From Cohnella zeiphila (lineage in GTDB: Bacteria > Bacillota > Bacilli > Paenibacillales > Paenibacillaceae), in assembly GCF_014212055.1 (NCBI RefSeq), contig NZ_JACJVO010000003.1, forward strand, positions 124,001 to 188,000: DNA of 64,000 nucleotides, given 5' to 3'. Under the pieces are notes generated by a model, which was not told where the DNA came from, made no database searches, and saw only the letters and a list, made by a program, of their open reading frames with translations. Numbering within the stretch: the stretch's first letter is position 1; the number at the start of each line of letters is the position of its first letter. The position numbers and the translations under genes were made by a program. Of this stretch, positions 35,767 to 45,019 are shown one piece after another.

Positions 35767-38700
35767 ATGCGTTGGAAGATCAGATTGAACGGTTGGGTGC
35801 TGACGCTGGCGATGCTTGCGGCGATCGGCGGCATGACGGGACTGTTCGCGGCCGGATCGGGCCGCGCCTACGCGACCGTCCAAACCTGGGAGAATCTCGG
35901 CAGCCCGGGTTTTTCGGCGGGACAGGTCGACGATTTGTCGCTCTACGTGGACGGAGGCACTCCTTATGTGGCTTATCGGGATACGGCCAATGGCTACAAG
36001 GCAACGGTGATGAAGTACGACGGCAGCAATTGGGGGACGGTAGGCAGCGCCGGCTTTACGCCAGGCAGAGCCTATTTCACCTCATTATACGTGGATCAAG
36101 GCATACCCTATGTCGCTTTTCAAGACGGAGCAAACCTTTCCAAGCTTACCGTGATGAAGTATGACCAGGGCAGCTGGACAACGGTGGGCAGTGCCGGATT
36201 CTCGGCAGGCGAAGCCGACTATATCTCGCTGTCCGTCAGCGGCGGCACCCCCTATGTCGCATTTGAGGACAAGGGGAACTCTTCCAAGGCCACGGTGATG
36301 ACGTACGACGGAAACAATTGGGTAACGGTGGGCAGCGCCGGATTATCGGCAGGCGAGGCCGTCTATGATTCGCTGGCTGTCGATAACGGTATTCCCTATC
36401 TCGTATTTAACGATGGGGGAATCGGCTATAAGCTTACGGCGATGAAATTCAACGGATCCGATTGGGAGACGATCGGCAACGCCGGGTTCACCGCAGGGAG
36501 CGGCAATTATATCTCGTTGAAAGTAGACCGCGGCACGCCATATGTAGCCTTCTCCGATTATTCGCTGGGAGGTTTCGATAACGGTAAGGCTACGGTGATG
36601 AAATATAACGGCACCGAGTGGGAAAAGGTTGGGAACGCCGGTTTCTCGGCAGACACCGCCGTCTATACTTCTCTGGCGATGAAGGACGGCGTTCCCTATG
36701 TCGTTTACGAGGATTATGGGAACGGCTACAAGGCGACCGTCATGAAGAACGACGGAAGCGGGTGGCAGGCGGTAGGCGGCGTCGGTTTTTCGACGCAAGG
36801 TGCTTATACCGGCCTGTTTATCGACAACGGCAACCTTTACGTCGCTTATCAGGATGTGGCTCAATCCTTCAAGAGCACCGTCATGAAGCTGATCACGAGA
36901 TACAATGTCGTCTACGACGGCAACGGGAACTCGGCGGGGACGGTTCCGACGGACAGCGGCAATTACGATCCCAATGCCTCCGCTACGGTTCTGGGCAATC
37001 CCGGGAATCTTGAAAAAGCCGGCTATACGTTCGCCGGGTGGAACACGGCTCCCGACGGCACAGGGACGGATTATGCGGAGTTCGATACGCTGACGCTCGG
37101 TTCGGCCGATGCCAGGCTGTATGCGATGTGGACCCCGAACGACTATGCGGTCGCGTACGACGGCAACGGCAGCTCGGGCGGCGACGCGCCTGCCGGCGGC
37201 AGCTATCCTTTCGGCTCCAGCATTTCATTGCCTGACAGCGGAAGCGTGGCCAGGACAGGCTATTCGCTGACCGGCTGGAATACGGAGGCGGACGGCAGCG
37301 GAACGAATTACGCCGCCGGGAGCGCGTATACGATCGGCGCGTCGGACGTAACTCTCTTTGCGCAGTGGACGATCAACCGCTATGCGGTCGCGTACGACGG
37401 CAACGGCCATACGTCCGGCAGCGTGCCTTCCGGCGGAAGTTACGACTACGGCAGCGCAGTTACGGTATCGGAGAACGCGCCCGGATTGGATAGGACGGGT
37501 TATACGTTTGCAGGATGGAACACGAAGGCGGACGGCAGCGGCACGGACTATGCAGGCGGAGACGACTTTACGCTGGGCGCCGAAGACGTGACGCTTTATG
37601 CCCGGTGGACGGTCAACCGATACGCGGTGGCATACGATGGCAACGGCAATGAGACCGGCGACGCTCCTTCCGGCGGCAGCTACGATTACGGCAGTGCGGT
37701 TACGGTATCGGGGAACACGGACGGCTTGGCCCTGACGGGCTATACGTTCGCGGGCTGGAACACGAAGGCGGACGGCAGCGGCACGAGCTACGCCGCCGGA
37801 AGCACCTATACGGTCGATGCGTCGGACGCGACGCTGTATGCGCAGTGGACGATCAACCGCCACGCCGTCGCCTATGACGGCAACGGAAGCGATCAAGGAT
37901 CCGTGCCGTCCGCCGGCGTCTCTTATGATTACGGCAGCAGCGTCGGCGTACTGGAAAACACGGGCGGCCTGGCCCGCACCGGTTATACGTTCGCAGGCTG
38001 GAATACGAAGGCGGACGGAAGCGGCACGGATTATGACGGCGGAGCCGACTTCACGCTGGGCGACGCGGACGTGACGCTGTATGCGCAGTGGACGGTCAAC
38101 CCATACGCGGTGGCATACGACGGCAACGGCAATGCGTCCGGCGACGTGCCTTCCGGGGGCAGCTACGATTACGGCAGCGCGGTTACGGTATCGGGAAACA
38201 CGGACGGCCTGACCAAGACGGGCTACACGTTCGCAGGCTGGAATACGAAGGCGGACGGAAGCGGCACCGCATATGCCGAATCGGATAGTTTCACGATGGA
38301 AGCGGCGGACGTGACGCTGTATGCGCAGTGGACGATCAACCGCTACGCCGTCGCTTATGACGGTAACGGAAGCGATCAAGGATCCGTGCCGTCCGCCAGC
38401 GTTTCTTATGATTACGGCAGCAGCGTCAGCATATTGGAAAATACGGGCGGCCTGGCCCGCACCGGCTATACGTTCGCGGGCTGGAACACGGAAGCGGACG
38501 GAAGCGGCACGGATTATTCCGGCGGAGCCGGCTTCACGCTGGGAGACGCAGACGTGACGCTGTATGCGCAGTGGACGGTCAACCTATACGCGACGGCGTA
38601 TGACGGCAACGGCAATACGTCCGGCGACGCGCCTGCCGGCGGCAGCTACGACTACGGAAGCGCCGTAACGGTAGCGGGGAACACGGACGGTTTAGCGAAG

Positions 38701-40794
38701 ACAGGCTACACGTTCGCCGGCTGGAACACGGAGGCGGACGGAAGCGGCGACGCATATGCCGAATCGGATACTTTCACGATGGAAGCGGCGGACGTGACGC
38801 TATACGCGCAATGGACGATCAACACCTACTCCTTCGCCTATGACGGCAACGGAAGCACGGATGGCGACTTGCCGGCCGACAGCCAATCTTACGACTACGG
38901 CGCCAGCGTCGTCGTATTAGGCAACGAGGGCGATCTCGCCAGAACGGGCTATACGTTCGCGGGGTGGAATACCGCGGCGGACGGCAGCGGTACGAGTTAC
39001 GGCGAATCTGACGAGTTCACGATCGGCGCGGCGGATGCGACGCTGTATGCGCAGTGGATGCCGATTCCGTACACGGTCAGCTTCGAGAGCAACGGCGGCT
39101 CGGCGGTGGACGACCAGACGGTCGACTATGGCAGCGCGGTTGCGATGCCGTCCGATCCGGCGAAGGCGGGCTACACGTTCGGCGGATGGTATACGGACAG
39201 CGAGCTTCGCACGGCGTTCGAGAACACGGCGATTACGGACGATACGACGCTGTACGCGAAATGGACGCTGAACCGGTACACGGTCAGCTTCGACAGCCAA
39301 GGCGGATCGCCGGTCGACAGCCGGACGGTCGACTATGGCAGCGCGGTTGCGATGCCGTCCGATCCGACGAAGGCGGGCTACACGTTCGGCGGATGGTATA
39401 CGGACAGCGAGCTTCGCACCGTGTTCGAGAACACGGCGATTACGGGCGATACGACGCTGTACGCGAAATGGACGCTGAACCGGTACACGGTCAGCTTCGA
39501 CAGCCAAGGCGGATCGCCGGTCGACAGCCGGACCGTCGATTACGGCGACAAGGCGGCGAAGCCCGCCGATCCCGCGAGGGCTGGGTATGCGTTTGCCGGG
39601 TGGTATGCGGATAGCGATTATATTTCCGCATTCGACTTCTCGGAAACGGCGATTACGGCGAATCTCAAGCTGTATGCCAAGTGGATCGTCAATAGCGGCA
39701 ACGGAGGCAATAGCGGCAACGGAGGCAATGGCGGGAATACGGGCAACGGAGGCAATAGCGGCAATGGCGGGAACAACGCCGGCACCGGCGACAACCCGGG
39801 CGTGCCTTCTGTGCCGGGCGATGCTCCCGTCACTTCGTCCAATGGACAATTGACGCTTCCGGCGGGAAGAGAAGGGGAAGTCGGATTTGGGGGCGCAATC
39901 TCCGTCTCGATTCCGTCCGACGCGACGGGCGGCAAAGATTTGACTTTGACGATCAAGAAAGTGACGGACGTTTCGGATCTCCTCGCGAACCGTGAAGCGC
40001 CGATCAGCCCGATCTTCGAGCTGACGAAGAGCTTCACGGAGAAGTTCCGGAAGCCGGTCACGCTGACGCTCACTTTCGATCCAAAGCTGCTGAAGGCCGA
40101 TCAGGTGCCGGTCGTCTTCTACTACGATGAGGAAAAGAAGGCTTGGACGGCCGTGGAAGGCGGCACGATCGGCGAGGGAAGTTTGAGCGTCGAGGTCGAT
40201 CATTTCACGAAATTCGCGGTATTCGCGGTTGATTCGGCACCGGAGATCCGCTTCGGAGACATCTCCGGACACTGGGCGGAGGAGAGCATTCGGGAAGCGG
40301 CCGGCGCGGGCATCGTCACCGGATATTCCGACGGCACATTCAAGCCGAATAATCCCGTGACAAGAGCGGAATTTGCGGTTATGCTGATTCATGCGCTGAT
40401 GCCGCAAGCGGATGAAGCGGACTTGAGCTTCACGGATGCCGGGAAGATCGGCGCCTGGGCGAAGCCTTCCGTAGCGCAGGCCGTGCAAGCGGGCGTGATC
40501 AAGGGGTACCAGGACGGCACTTTCCGTCCGGAGGCGCCGATCACGCGCGTCGAAATGGCCGCGATGGTCGCGAACGCCCTAGGGTTGAAATCCGGTGCGG
40601 CGACGGCAACCGGCTTCACCGACGATAGGGAGATTCCGTTATGGGCCAAATCTTCCGTCGCAGCCTTGAAGCAGCTCGGCCTTATGCAAGGAGGAGGAAA
40701 CAACGCCTTCGCTCCGAACGGCGGAGCCACGAGAGCCGAAGCGGTCGCGCTGCTGGTCAACGCCCTGGCGCAGCGAAGCGGCGCGAATGATTGA
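35767..40794 (+). CDS. SLH-anchored surface protein with seven-repeat beta-propeller-like domain and twelve InlB-type repeats
   Basis: The 1675-residue secreted protein has a signal peptide (about residues 1-38). Seven ~48-residue repeats follow (pattern TVGSAGFSAG...GTPYVAFxD...KATVMKYDGSNW), to about 375, a count that suggests a seven-bladed propeller. Nine ~76-residue InlB/Flg_new-type repeats follow (YAVAYDGNG...GYTFAGWNTKADGSGT...VTLYAQW), to about 1098. Three more have the YTVSFDSQGG...GGWYTDSE type, to about 1308. A Gly/Asn linker, an Ig/ZU5-like segment and three SLH motifs (about 1495-1675: GHWAEESIREAAGAGI, KPSVAQAVQAGVIKGYQDG, KSSVAALKQLGLMQGG) anchor it to wall polymers. The ATG at 35767 has GGGAGGGAA upstream; the frame stays open before it across the preceding regulator gene but is not coding there. 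The function is likely adhesion or carbohydrate binding. Confidence 0.88.
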   Translation: MRWKIRLNGWVLTLAMLAAIGGMTGLFAAGSGRAYATVQTWENLGSPGFSAGQVDDLSLYVDGGTPYVAYRDTANGYKATVMKYDGSNWGTVGSAGFTPGRAYFTSLYVDQGIPYVAFQDGANLSKLTVMKYDQGSWTTVGSAGFSAGEADYISLSVSGGTPYVAFEDKGNSSKATVMTYDGNNWVTVGSAGLSAGEAVYDSLAVDNGIPYLVFNDGGIGYKLTAMKFNGSDWETIGNAGFTAGSGNYISLKVDRGTPYVAFSDYSLGGFDNGKATVMKYNGTEWEKVGNAGFSADTAVYTSLAMKDGVPYVVYEDYGNGYKATVMKNDGSGWQAVGGVGFSTQGAYTGLFIDNGNLYVAYQDVAQSFKSTVMKLITRYNVVYDGNGNSAGTVPTDSGNYDPNASATVLGNPGNLEKAGYTFAGWNTAPDGTGTDYAEFDTLTLGSADARLYAMWTPNDYAVAYDGNGSSGGDAPAGGSYPFGSSISLPDSGSVARTGYSLTGWNTEADGSGTNYAAGSAYTIGASDVTLFAQWTINRYAVAYDGNGHTSGSVPSGGSYDYGSAVTVSENAPGLDRTGYTFAGWNTKADGSGTDYAGGDDFTLGAEDVTLYARWTVNRYAVAYDGNGNETGDAPSGGSYDYGSAVTVSGNTDGLALTGYTFAGWNTKADGSGTSYAAGSTYTVDASDATLYAQWTINRHAVAYDGNGSDQGSVPSAGVSYDYGSSVGVLENTGGLARTGYTFAGWNTKADGSGTDYDGGADFTLGDADVTLYAQWTVNPYAVAYDGNGNASGDVPSGGSYDYGSAVTVSGNTDGLTKTGYTFAGWNTKADGSGTAYAESDSFTMEAADVTLYAQWTINRYAVAYDGNGSDQGSVPSASVSYDYGSSVSILENTGGLARTGYTFAGWNTEADGSGTDYSGGAGFTLGDADVTLYAQWTVNLYATAYDGNGNTSGDAPAGGSYDYGSAVTVAGNTDGLAKTGYTFAGWNTEADGSGDAYAESDTFTMEAADVTLYAQWTINTYSFAYDGNGSTDGDLPADSQSYDYGASVVVLGNEGDLARTGYTFAGWNTAADGSGTSYGESDEFTIGAADATLYAQWMPIPYTVSFESNGGSAVDDQTVDYGSAVAMPSDPAKAGYTFGGWYTDSELRTAFENTAITDDTTLYAKWTLNRYTVSFDSQGGSPVDSRTVDYGSAVAMPSDPTKAGYTFGGWYTDSELRTVFENTAITGDTTLYAKWTLNRYTVSFDSQGGSPVDSRTVDYGDKAAKPADPARAGYAFAGWYADSDYISAFDFSETAITANLKLYAKWIVNSGNGGNSGNGGNGGNTGNGGNSGNGGNNAGTGDNPGVPSVPGDAPVTSSNGQLTLPAGREGEVGFGGAISVSIPSDATGGKDLTLTIKKVTDVSDLLANREAPISPIFELTKSFTEKFRKPVTLTLTFDPKLLKADQVPVVFYYDEEKKAWTAVEGGTIGEGSLSVEVDHFTKFAVFAVDSAPEIRFGDISGHWAEESIREAAGAGIVTGYSDGTFKPNNPVTRAEFAVMLIHALMPQADEADLSFTDAGKIGAWAKPSVAQAVQAGVIKGYQDGTFRPEAPITRVEMAAMVANALGLKSGAATATGFTDDREIPLWAKSSVAALKQLGLMQGGGNNAFAPNGGATRAEAVALLVNALAQRSGAND

Positions 40795-40845
40795 TCCAAA
40801 CGGGAGCGCACGTCACTAACTTCCAAACGGGGTGCCATATTTTAA

Positions 40846-41148
40846 GTGAAAAACAGGAAAACCGCCATTTTTCTGCTAGTCAGCCAGATCGTCTACGCCT
40901 TGTTCTCGCTCGCGTGGATCATCGTGGCGCTGATGTCCTTTATGATGTTCGATTCTCCCGACGCGCTGAGCGACGGAACGACATTGTTCGTGTTCATCAT
41001 GGTATGGATGTACCCGGTGGCTTTGATCGGATCGGCCATCGTCGGCTGGGTGCTCTATCATAAGCGGAAATTCAGAGGCGCGGTCTGGATCGATTTGATC
41101 CCGATGCTGTGGGTATTGGGCATCGTTTTGCTGTATACCGTTTCTTGA
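40846..41148 (+). CDS. Small membrane protein of unknown function
   Basis: The 100-residue product has three hydrophobic segments (about 8-33, 45-68 and 80-98) and few charged residues outside the N-terminus and the KRKFRG loop. I do not recognise a family. The GTG start at 40846 lacks a strong binding site, and a slightly different start is possible. A terminator follows. Confidence 0.6.
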   Translation: MKNRKTAIFLLVSQIVYALFSLAWIIVALMSFMMFDSPDALSDGTTLFVFIMVWMYPVALIGSAIVGWVLYHKRKFRGAVWIDLIPMLWVLGIVLLYTVS

Positions 41149-41162
41149 GCCGTTCTGAAGCG

Positions 41163-41222
41163 AATCGTCCCGCGTCCGGTTTCTCTCCGTCGAAGGAGAG
41201 CCGGGGCGGGACGATTTTATTG
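41163..41222 (+). terminator. Rho-independent terminator after the small membrane protein gene
   Basis: AATCGTCCCGC pairs with GCGGGACGATT, with an inner CTCTCC/GGAGAG stem, then TTTATT. It also overlaps the 3' end of the broken tetR gene on the other strand. Confidence 0.75.
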
Positions 41223-41820
41223 TCGCGTTCGATGAAATCAGAATCTTCATCAGCCGGTCGACTTCCCGCTGCCAGTAACCTTCTCCTGCGAACGAATCTT
41301 GGAGCATCAGCCCGGAAACGACGGAGAAGAAGAGAAACAAGCGCTGCCGCGGATCGCCTTCGCCGAACTCGCCGAGCTGCTGGCCTTTGACGAAGACGGG
41401 GACGAGCAGATCGATCGTATCCCGGGGGCTATAGCGTTCGACCGCCTGTCTCGCCTGTGCCGGAACCCCCTCGGCCGTCTGGGCTTGACGGATGAGCAGG
41501 AAGAAATGCTTGTGATTGTCGGCCAGCATGTTCAGGGTAAGAGCCTTGAACTGTTCCAGAGGGGTGCCGGGAAGGTTCGGAACGTTGCGGATTGCGGCTT
41601 GGGCCTCGTCTATCGCTTCTTCCACGAGCAGCGCGAACAGCTCCTCCTTGGACTGAAAATACCGCTAAGAGAGTCCTTGGCTGATGCCGGCTTCGGCGGC
41701 GATCGCGCTCATCTTCGTCCCGGCGAGGCCCTTGCCGGCGAACACTTTGAGGGCAGCCTTCTTGATTTGTTCCCGTCTCTCGTCGTTGTTGCGTTCCGCG
41801 GCGTCGTTCGATGTCGCCAT
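41221..41820 (-). pseudogene. Broken TetR-family regulator gene (in-frame TAG, no native stop)
   Basis: From the ATG at 41820 the frame reads a standard TetR helix-turn-helix domain: a basic/polar lead-in, IKKAALKVFAGKGLAGTKMS, then AIAAEAGISQGLS. Codon 52 (41667-41665) is TAG where the family has Tyr (GLSYRYFQSKEELF). The frame continues with RYFQSKEELFALLVEEAIDE and ~135 further TetR-like residues. Near the expected C-terminus (LMKILISSN) no stop is found and the frame runs on into the antisense of the neighbouring gene. One substitution plus a lost stop would inactivate it. It lies 20 bp after the short-chain dehydrogenase gene, on the same strand, as a local repressor would. Confidence 0.8.
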
Positions 41821-41840
41821 TAGCGGTCACTCTCCTTTTT

Positions 41841-42749
41841 TTACGATTGCGAATTCCGGGTTTGTTCTTCGCTCGTTTCCCAGAGCCGCCGCGCGTCCTC
41901 CAGGCTGCGAGCCGGCGCGGCGGGAACGGCTTCCTTCAAATCCGCATAGTATCGGCCGCTTTGGCCGCTGACTTCGTCCGAATCCGCCAGCCAGACGAGC
42001 GTCTCCGCTCCTCTCTCCGGCGTCCGGGAAAACCGCTTCATCACCGCCATCGTCATTCGCGCCAGCAGCCCGTTATCCTGGTTGAAGTTCGTGGCCACGA
42101 GTCCGGGGTCGAAGCAGCTGGCGGTAACGCCGGATCCTTCCAACCTCCGGGCCAGCTCGGATGTGAACAGAACGTTGGCCAGCTTGGTCTCGCCGTACCG
42201 AAAGTTGGGGCCGCCCGTCATCGTTTGCGGGAAGCTGAAGCGTTTCTTAGCGCTCAGGTCGTCAAAATCGATGCCCTTCTTGGCCATCTTGTGGCCGTGG
42301 GAGGACGTGGTGATGATCCGGGCCTCCCCGCTCTCCTTCAACCGCTTGAGCAACAGCGTCGTCAACAGGAAAGGGGCGAGGTGGTTGACCGCCCAGGTTT
42401 GCTCGATGCCGTCCCCAGTCATGATCCGCTTCACGAACATCGCTCCGGCGTTGTTGACGAGCACGTCGATCCGGGGGCAACGCGCCAGAATCTCGGAGGC
42501 GACGCGCCGAATGGAGCGCTGGTCGGTCAGGTCGGCCAGGAAGACGTCGACTTTGGCTCTGCCGCCTGTCAGCTCCTTGAGCATAGCCGCCGTCTCGTTC
42601 GCCTTGGCTTCGCTGCGCGCCACGATCCCGAGATTCGCGCCCCGAGCCGCCAGTTCCTTCGCCGCCGCCAGTCCGATTCCGCTGGTCGCTCCGGTAATCA
42701 ACACGTACTTGCCTTGTACGCTCCACTTCTCATTCTTACTTCTTGCCAT
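41841..42749 (-). CDS. Short-chain dehydrogenase/reductase, retinol dehydrogenase-like
   Basis: The 302-residue enzyme has the cofactor motif TGATSGIGLAAAKELAARGA near residue 20, the structural NNAG motif, a Ser in IITTSSHGHK and the catalytic YGETK (YxxxK) near 200. The family oxidises or reduces alcohols and carbonyls with NAD(P)H. It starts 79 bp before a perfect TetR-type palindrome and is followed by a tetR gene that is now broken, so it may be expressed without control. Substrate unknown. Confidence 0.9.
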   Translation of the reverse strand: MARSKNEKWSVQGKYVLITGATSGIGLAAAKELAARGANLGIVARSEAKANETAAMLKELTGGRAKVDVFLADLTDQRSIRRVASEILARCPRIDVLVNNAGAMFVKRIMTGDGIEQTWAVNHLAPFLLTTLLLKRLKESGEARIITTSSHGHKMAKKGIDFDDLSAKKRFSFPQTMTGGPNFRYGETKLANVLFTSELARRLEGSGVTASCFDPGLVATNFNQDNGLLARMTMAVMKRFSRTPERGAETLVWLADSDEVSGQSGRYYADLKEAVPAAPARSLEDARRLWETSEEQTRNSQS

Positions 42750-42827
42750 TTTCGATCAAACTCCTTCTCATGATTGGTTTGGTAAGGATTCGGATGAGGG
42801 ATATTGGGCTCCTAATCGTTCAAATAG

Positions 42828-42850
42828 TAAATGAATGAATCATTCATTTA
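42828..42850. promoter_or_regulatory. 23-bp perfect palindrome, TetR-type operator
   Basis: TAAATGAATGA, a central A, and TCATTCATTTA form a perfect palindrome upstream of the dehydrogenase gene. The TGAATGA half-site is typical of TetR-family operators in Firmicutes. It is presumably the site of the TetR encoded downstream, now a pseudogene. Confidence 0.8.
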
Positions 42851-42922
42851 TGTTGTGTCTGTATCATAAGATCAAATCCGGATGATGTCAACTGTTTTTT
42901 CTACGTGTTTTTTTCTAAGGCG

Positions 42923-43200
42923 GCAAGCGCATCGGCTCGCCATCGAAGTCTGCCGAATGGGCTTCCGATGCGATGATTTGCATCGTTAGCGCACGGTGCC
43001 AGGCTTCGGAATGTGCTGCTAACGATGTTTCGCATCGCAAGCGCATCGGCTCGCCACCGAAGTCTGCCGAATGAGCTTCCGATGCGATGATTTGCATCGT
43101 TAGCGCACGGTGCCAGGCTTCGGAATGTGCTGCTAACGATGTTTCGCATCGCAAGCGCATCGGCTCGCCATCGAAGTCTGCCGAATGGGCTCCCGATGCG
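42923..43200. repeat. 114-bp tandem repeat, two full copies and a partial third
   Basis: Units begin GCAAGCGCATCGGCTCGCC at 42923, 43037 and 43151, exactly 114 bp apart, and differ at only a few bases. The third copy breaks off around 43200. Each unit contains a near-perfect inverted repeat (GCGATGATTTGCATCGTTAGC against GCTAACGATGTTTCGCATCGC, each quoted from 42967-43036; individual arms are 20-21 nt). The length is a multiple of three, so frames stay open, but I see no protein family. The array sits directly before an esterase remnant. Confidence 0.85.
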
Positions 43201-43245
43201 TTATGAAAGTGTCAGTGGTTACGCAAAAATTCCTGCAGGAGAGAG

Positions 43246-43473
43246 ATGGAGGGACTGCCACCGGTGCTGGTCGTGACCGCCGAGTACGATCCGCTTCGCG
43301 ACGAGGGAGAGCAATACGCCCGGAAAATGGCGGAAAGCGGCATTCGGGTAACGATGAAGCGGTATCCCGGCATGATTCACTTGTCCTACGCGATGACGGA
43401 CGTGTTCGAAGATGGCCACGACGTCTACCGGCTGATTGATCGCGAGCTGAACGCGGCCCGATTAATCCGGTGA
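43246..43473 (+). pseudogene. C-terminal remnant of an alpha/beta-hydrolase (HSL-type esterase)
   Basis: The ~75 residues begin MEGLPPVLVVTAEYDPLRDE, which matches the end of hormone-sensitive-lipase-type esterases including the catalytic Asp, and continue to RYPGMIHLSYAM with the catalytic His. The nucleophile Ser and the oxyanion-hole HGGG motif are missing. The expected ~230 N-terminal residues are replaced by the 114-bp repeat array. The reading frame ends normally and overlaps the end of the HxlR gene. Confidence 0.75.
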
Positions 43474-43848
43474 CCGTAACCCCTCGTCATCGTAGGCTTC
43501 CCTTGCCCGCAGAACGGCATCGTAATGGGCCTCCGTCCATTGATGGAGAGCCCTCATCGGTTCGATCAACGTCATCCCGAGCGGCGTCAGCTCGTATTCG
43601 ACGGTCGGAGGGACGGTCGGGTACACCTCGCGCTTCACCAATCCGTCTCTCTCCAGCTGCCGAAGCGTTTGGGTCAGCATCTTCTGGGTGACGCCTTCAA
43701 TTCGGCGCTTGAGCTCGCTGTAGCGCTTTTTCCCGAATTCCAATTCGTAGAATACGAGCACCGTCCATTTGGTGGAGACGATCTCCAGCGCCCTCCGATA
43801 GTGGCAAGGCGACTCGCCGCCGCCTGGGGGAACATGGCGAATATTCAT
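43462..43848 (-). CDS. HxlR-family transcriptional regulator
   Basis: The 128-residue protein has the HxlR winged-helix core: CHYRRALEIVSTKWTVLVFY near residue 16, RYSELKRRIEGVTQKMLTQTL and LERDGLVKREVYPTVPPTVEYELTPLG. These small regulators often respond to oxidants or aldehydes. The ATG at 43848 (MNIRHV) is chosen; a GTG at 43860 lies directly against AAGGAAGG. Its 3' end overlaps the esterase remnant by 12 bp on the opposite strand. Confidence 0.85.
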   Translation of the reverse strand: MNIRHVPPGGGESPCHYRRALEIVSTKWTVLVFYELEFGKKRYSELKRRIEGVTQKMLTQTLRQLERDGLVKREVYPTVPPTVEYELTPLGMTLIEPMRALHQWTEAHYDAVLRAREAYDDEGLRSPD

Positions 43849-44113
43849 GCAAGAAGTCACCCTTCCTTATGAAAACCCCGTAACTAACAGCATTGTACCA
43901 CGTTTCCTCAGCTGACCGATTCGTGATTTCGGGCAGCTCCGGCGCAGACGGAACGGAGTCTCCCGGTCTGAAGTCCGAAGTCGTCCGCAGCCTCGAGGCG
44001 GGGACGAAACCGTTCTTCCGTCGGCCTCAAATTCCCGTCCGGGGACCGTCCCGCCGAACCCGGCCTTTCGATAAGCTAAAGACATCCAAACTTTGGCAGA
44101 GAGGCGGGAGTTT
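43849..44113. other. Intergenic region between HxlR regulator and membrane protein
   Basis: This 265-bp divergent gap contains the HxlR binding-site region at its left and GAGGCGGGAG before the next gene. I see no gene or clear operator in it. Confidence 0.4.
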
Positions 44114-45019
44114 ATGGGAAAGGTTACAGCTTCAAGCGGCACGGAAGAGAATCGGAGGATCCGTTTTTTTGAAGGGGAAAAAGCGTTGGTGCTTGTCGGA
44201 CTGCTCGGTTTCCTGTTGGCCGGCATCTGCGGGCTCTTCGTCCTGATTCGGGGGGCGGAGGTGGCGCCTGGGGGCGATATCTCGAAGGCGTTCTCGTTCA
44301 ACGCCGCGCTCGGCATCTTTATTCTGTCGACGGCGGCCATTGTGCCGTTCTCCGGCCTCAAAGCCCGGACCCGGGCCGTCTTCCGGCGGGGCTACATCGT
44401 TCTGGCGCTCTATGCTTACGGAGCGGAGACGATCCAGAATGCCCGCGGGGTCAATCCGCGGTTCGTCGAAGACGGCTCGGCTTTCGACCATGTCGTCGGG
44501 AACGTGTTCGCGTTCGTCGCGCTCATGCTGATCGTGCTGTATCTGGTCATGGCGGTCGGCTACTTCCGTTCGAAAACGTACGCCCGTCGCCCCGAGCTGA
44601 TTCTCGGCATTCGTTATTCCATGATCGCCGTGCTTATCTCGTTCTCGGCCGGGGTGTGGATCTCGATGAACCAAGGCCGGTTCGTCGGGGCGCACGGCAA
44701 TATCATCTGGCTGCACGGACTCGGCTTTCATGCGCTTCAAGCGATTCCTCTGGCCGCCTGGCTCGCGGAAAACACGGCGCTGCCGAATGCGGCCCGGCGC
44801 ATGCGGATTCACGGAGTCGGCATCGCCTTCCTGCTGGGCCTCGCCGCGATCGGCTGCCAGACGCTCCAAGGCGAATCGATCATGCAATGGTCCGCGCTTC
44901 CGATCGCCGCCGGCTGCTGCTTCCTCGCCGCGCTGGCCATCGGGGCGGGGGTTCTGCTCCAAGCCGCGAAGGACCGCGGCAAGGTTTTCCCGGCGAAGCC
45001 GTCCGGCCGCGCTCTCTAA
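44114..45019 (+). CDS. Uncharacterised eight-helix membrane protein
   Basis: The 301-residue product shows about eight hydrophobic segments (first near residues 22-45, last near 260-285). There are conserved-looking polar positions inside the membrane region (YGAETIQNARG, WISMNQGRFVG, HGLGFHALQ). The His and Asn in IIWLHGLGFHALQAIP could bind a metal or heme. I do not recognise the family. The ATG at 44114 has GAGGCGGGAG upstream. It ends 4 bp inside the end of the convergent OTU-domain gene. Confidence 0.7.
   Translation: MGKVTASSGTEENRRIRFFEGEKALVLVGLLGFLLAGICGLFVLIRGAEVAPGGDISKAFSFNAALGIFILSTAAIVPFSGLKARTRAVFRRGYIVLALYAYGAETIQNARGVNPRFVEDGSAFDHVVGNVFAFVALMLIVLYLVMAVGYFRSKTYARRPELILGIRYSMIAVLISFSAGVWISMNQGRFVGAHGNIIWLHGLGFHALQAIPLAAWLAENTALPNAARRMRIHGVGIAFLLGLAAIGCQTLQGESIMQWSALPIAAGCCFLAALAIGAGVLLQAAKDRGKVFPAKPSGRAL

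Noticed and set aside
40876-41220. Continuation of the tetR frame beyond the expected C-terminus
   Set aside because: It is antisense to the small membrane protein gene and its terminator and has no TetR similarity; it reflects the lost stop codon.
42923-43200. CRISPR array
   Set aside because: The 114-bp units are tandem with no variable spacers, and no cas genes are present.
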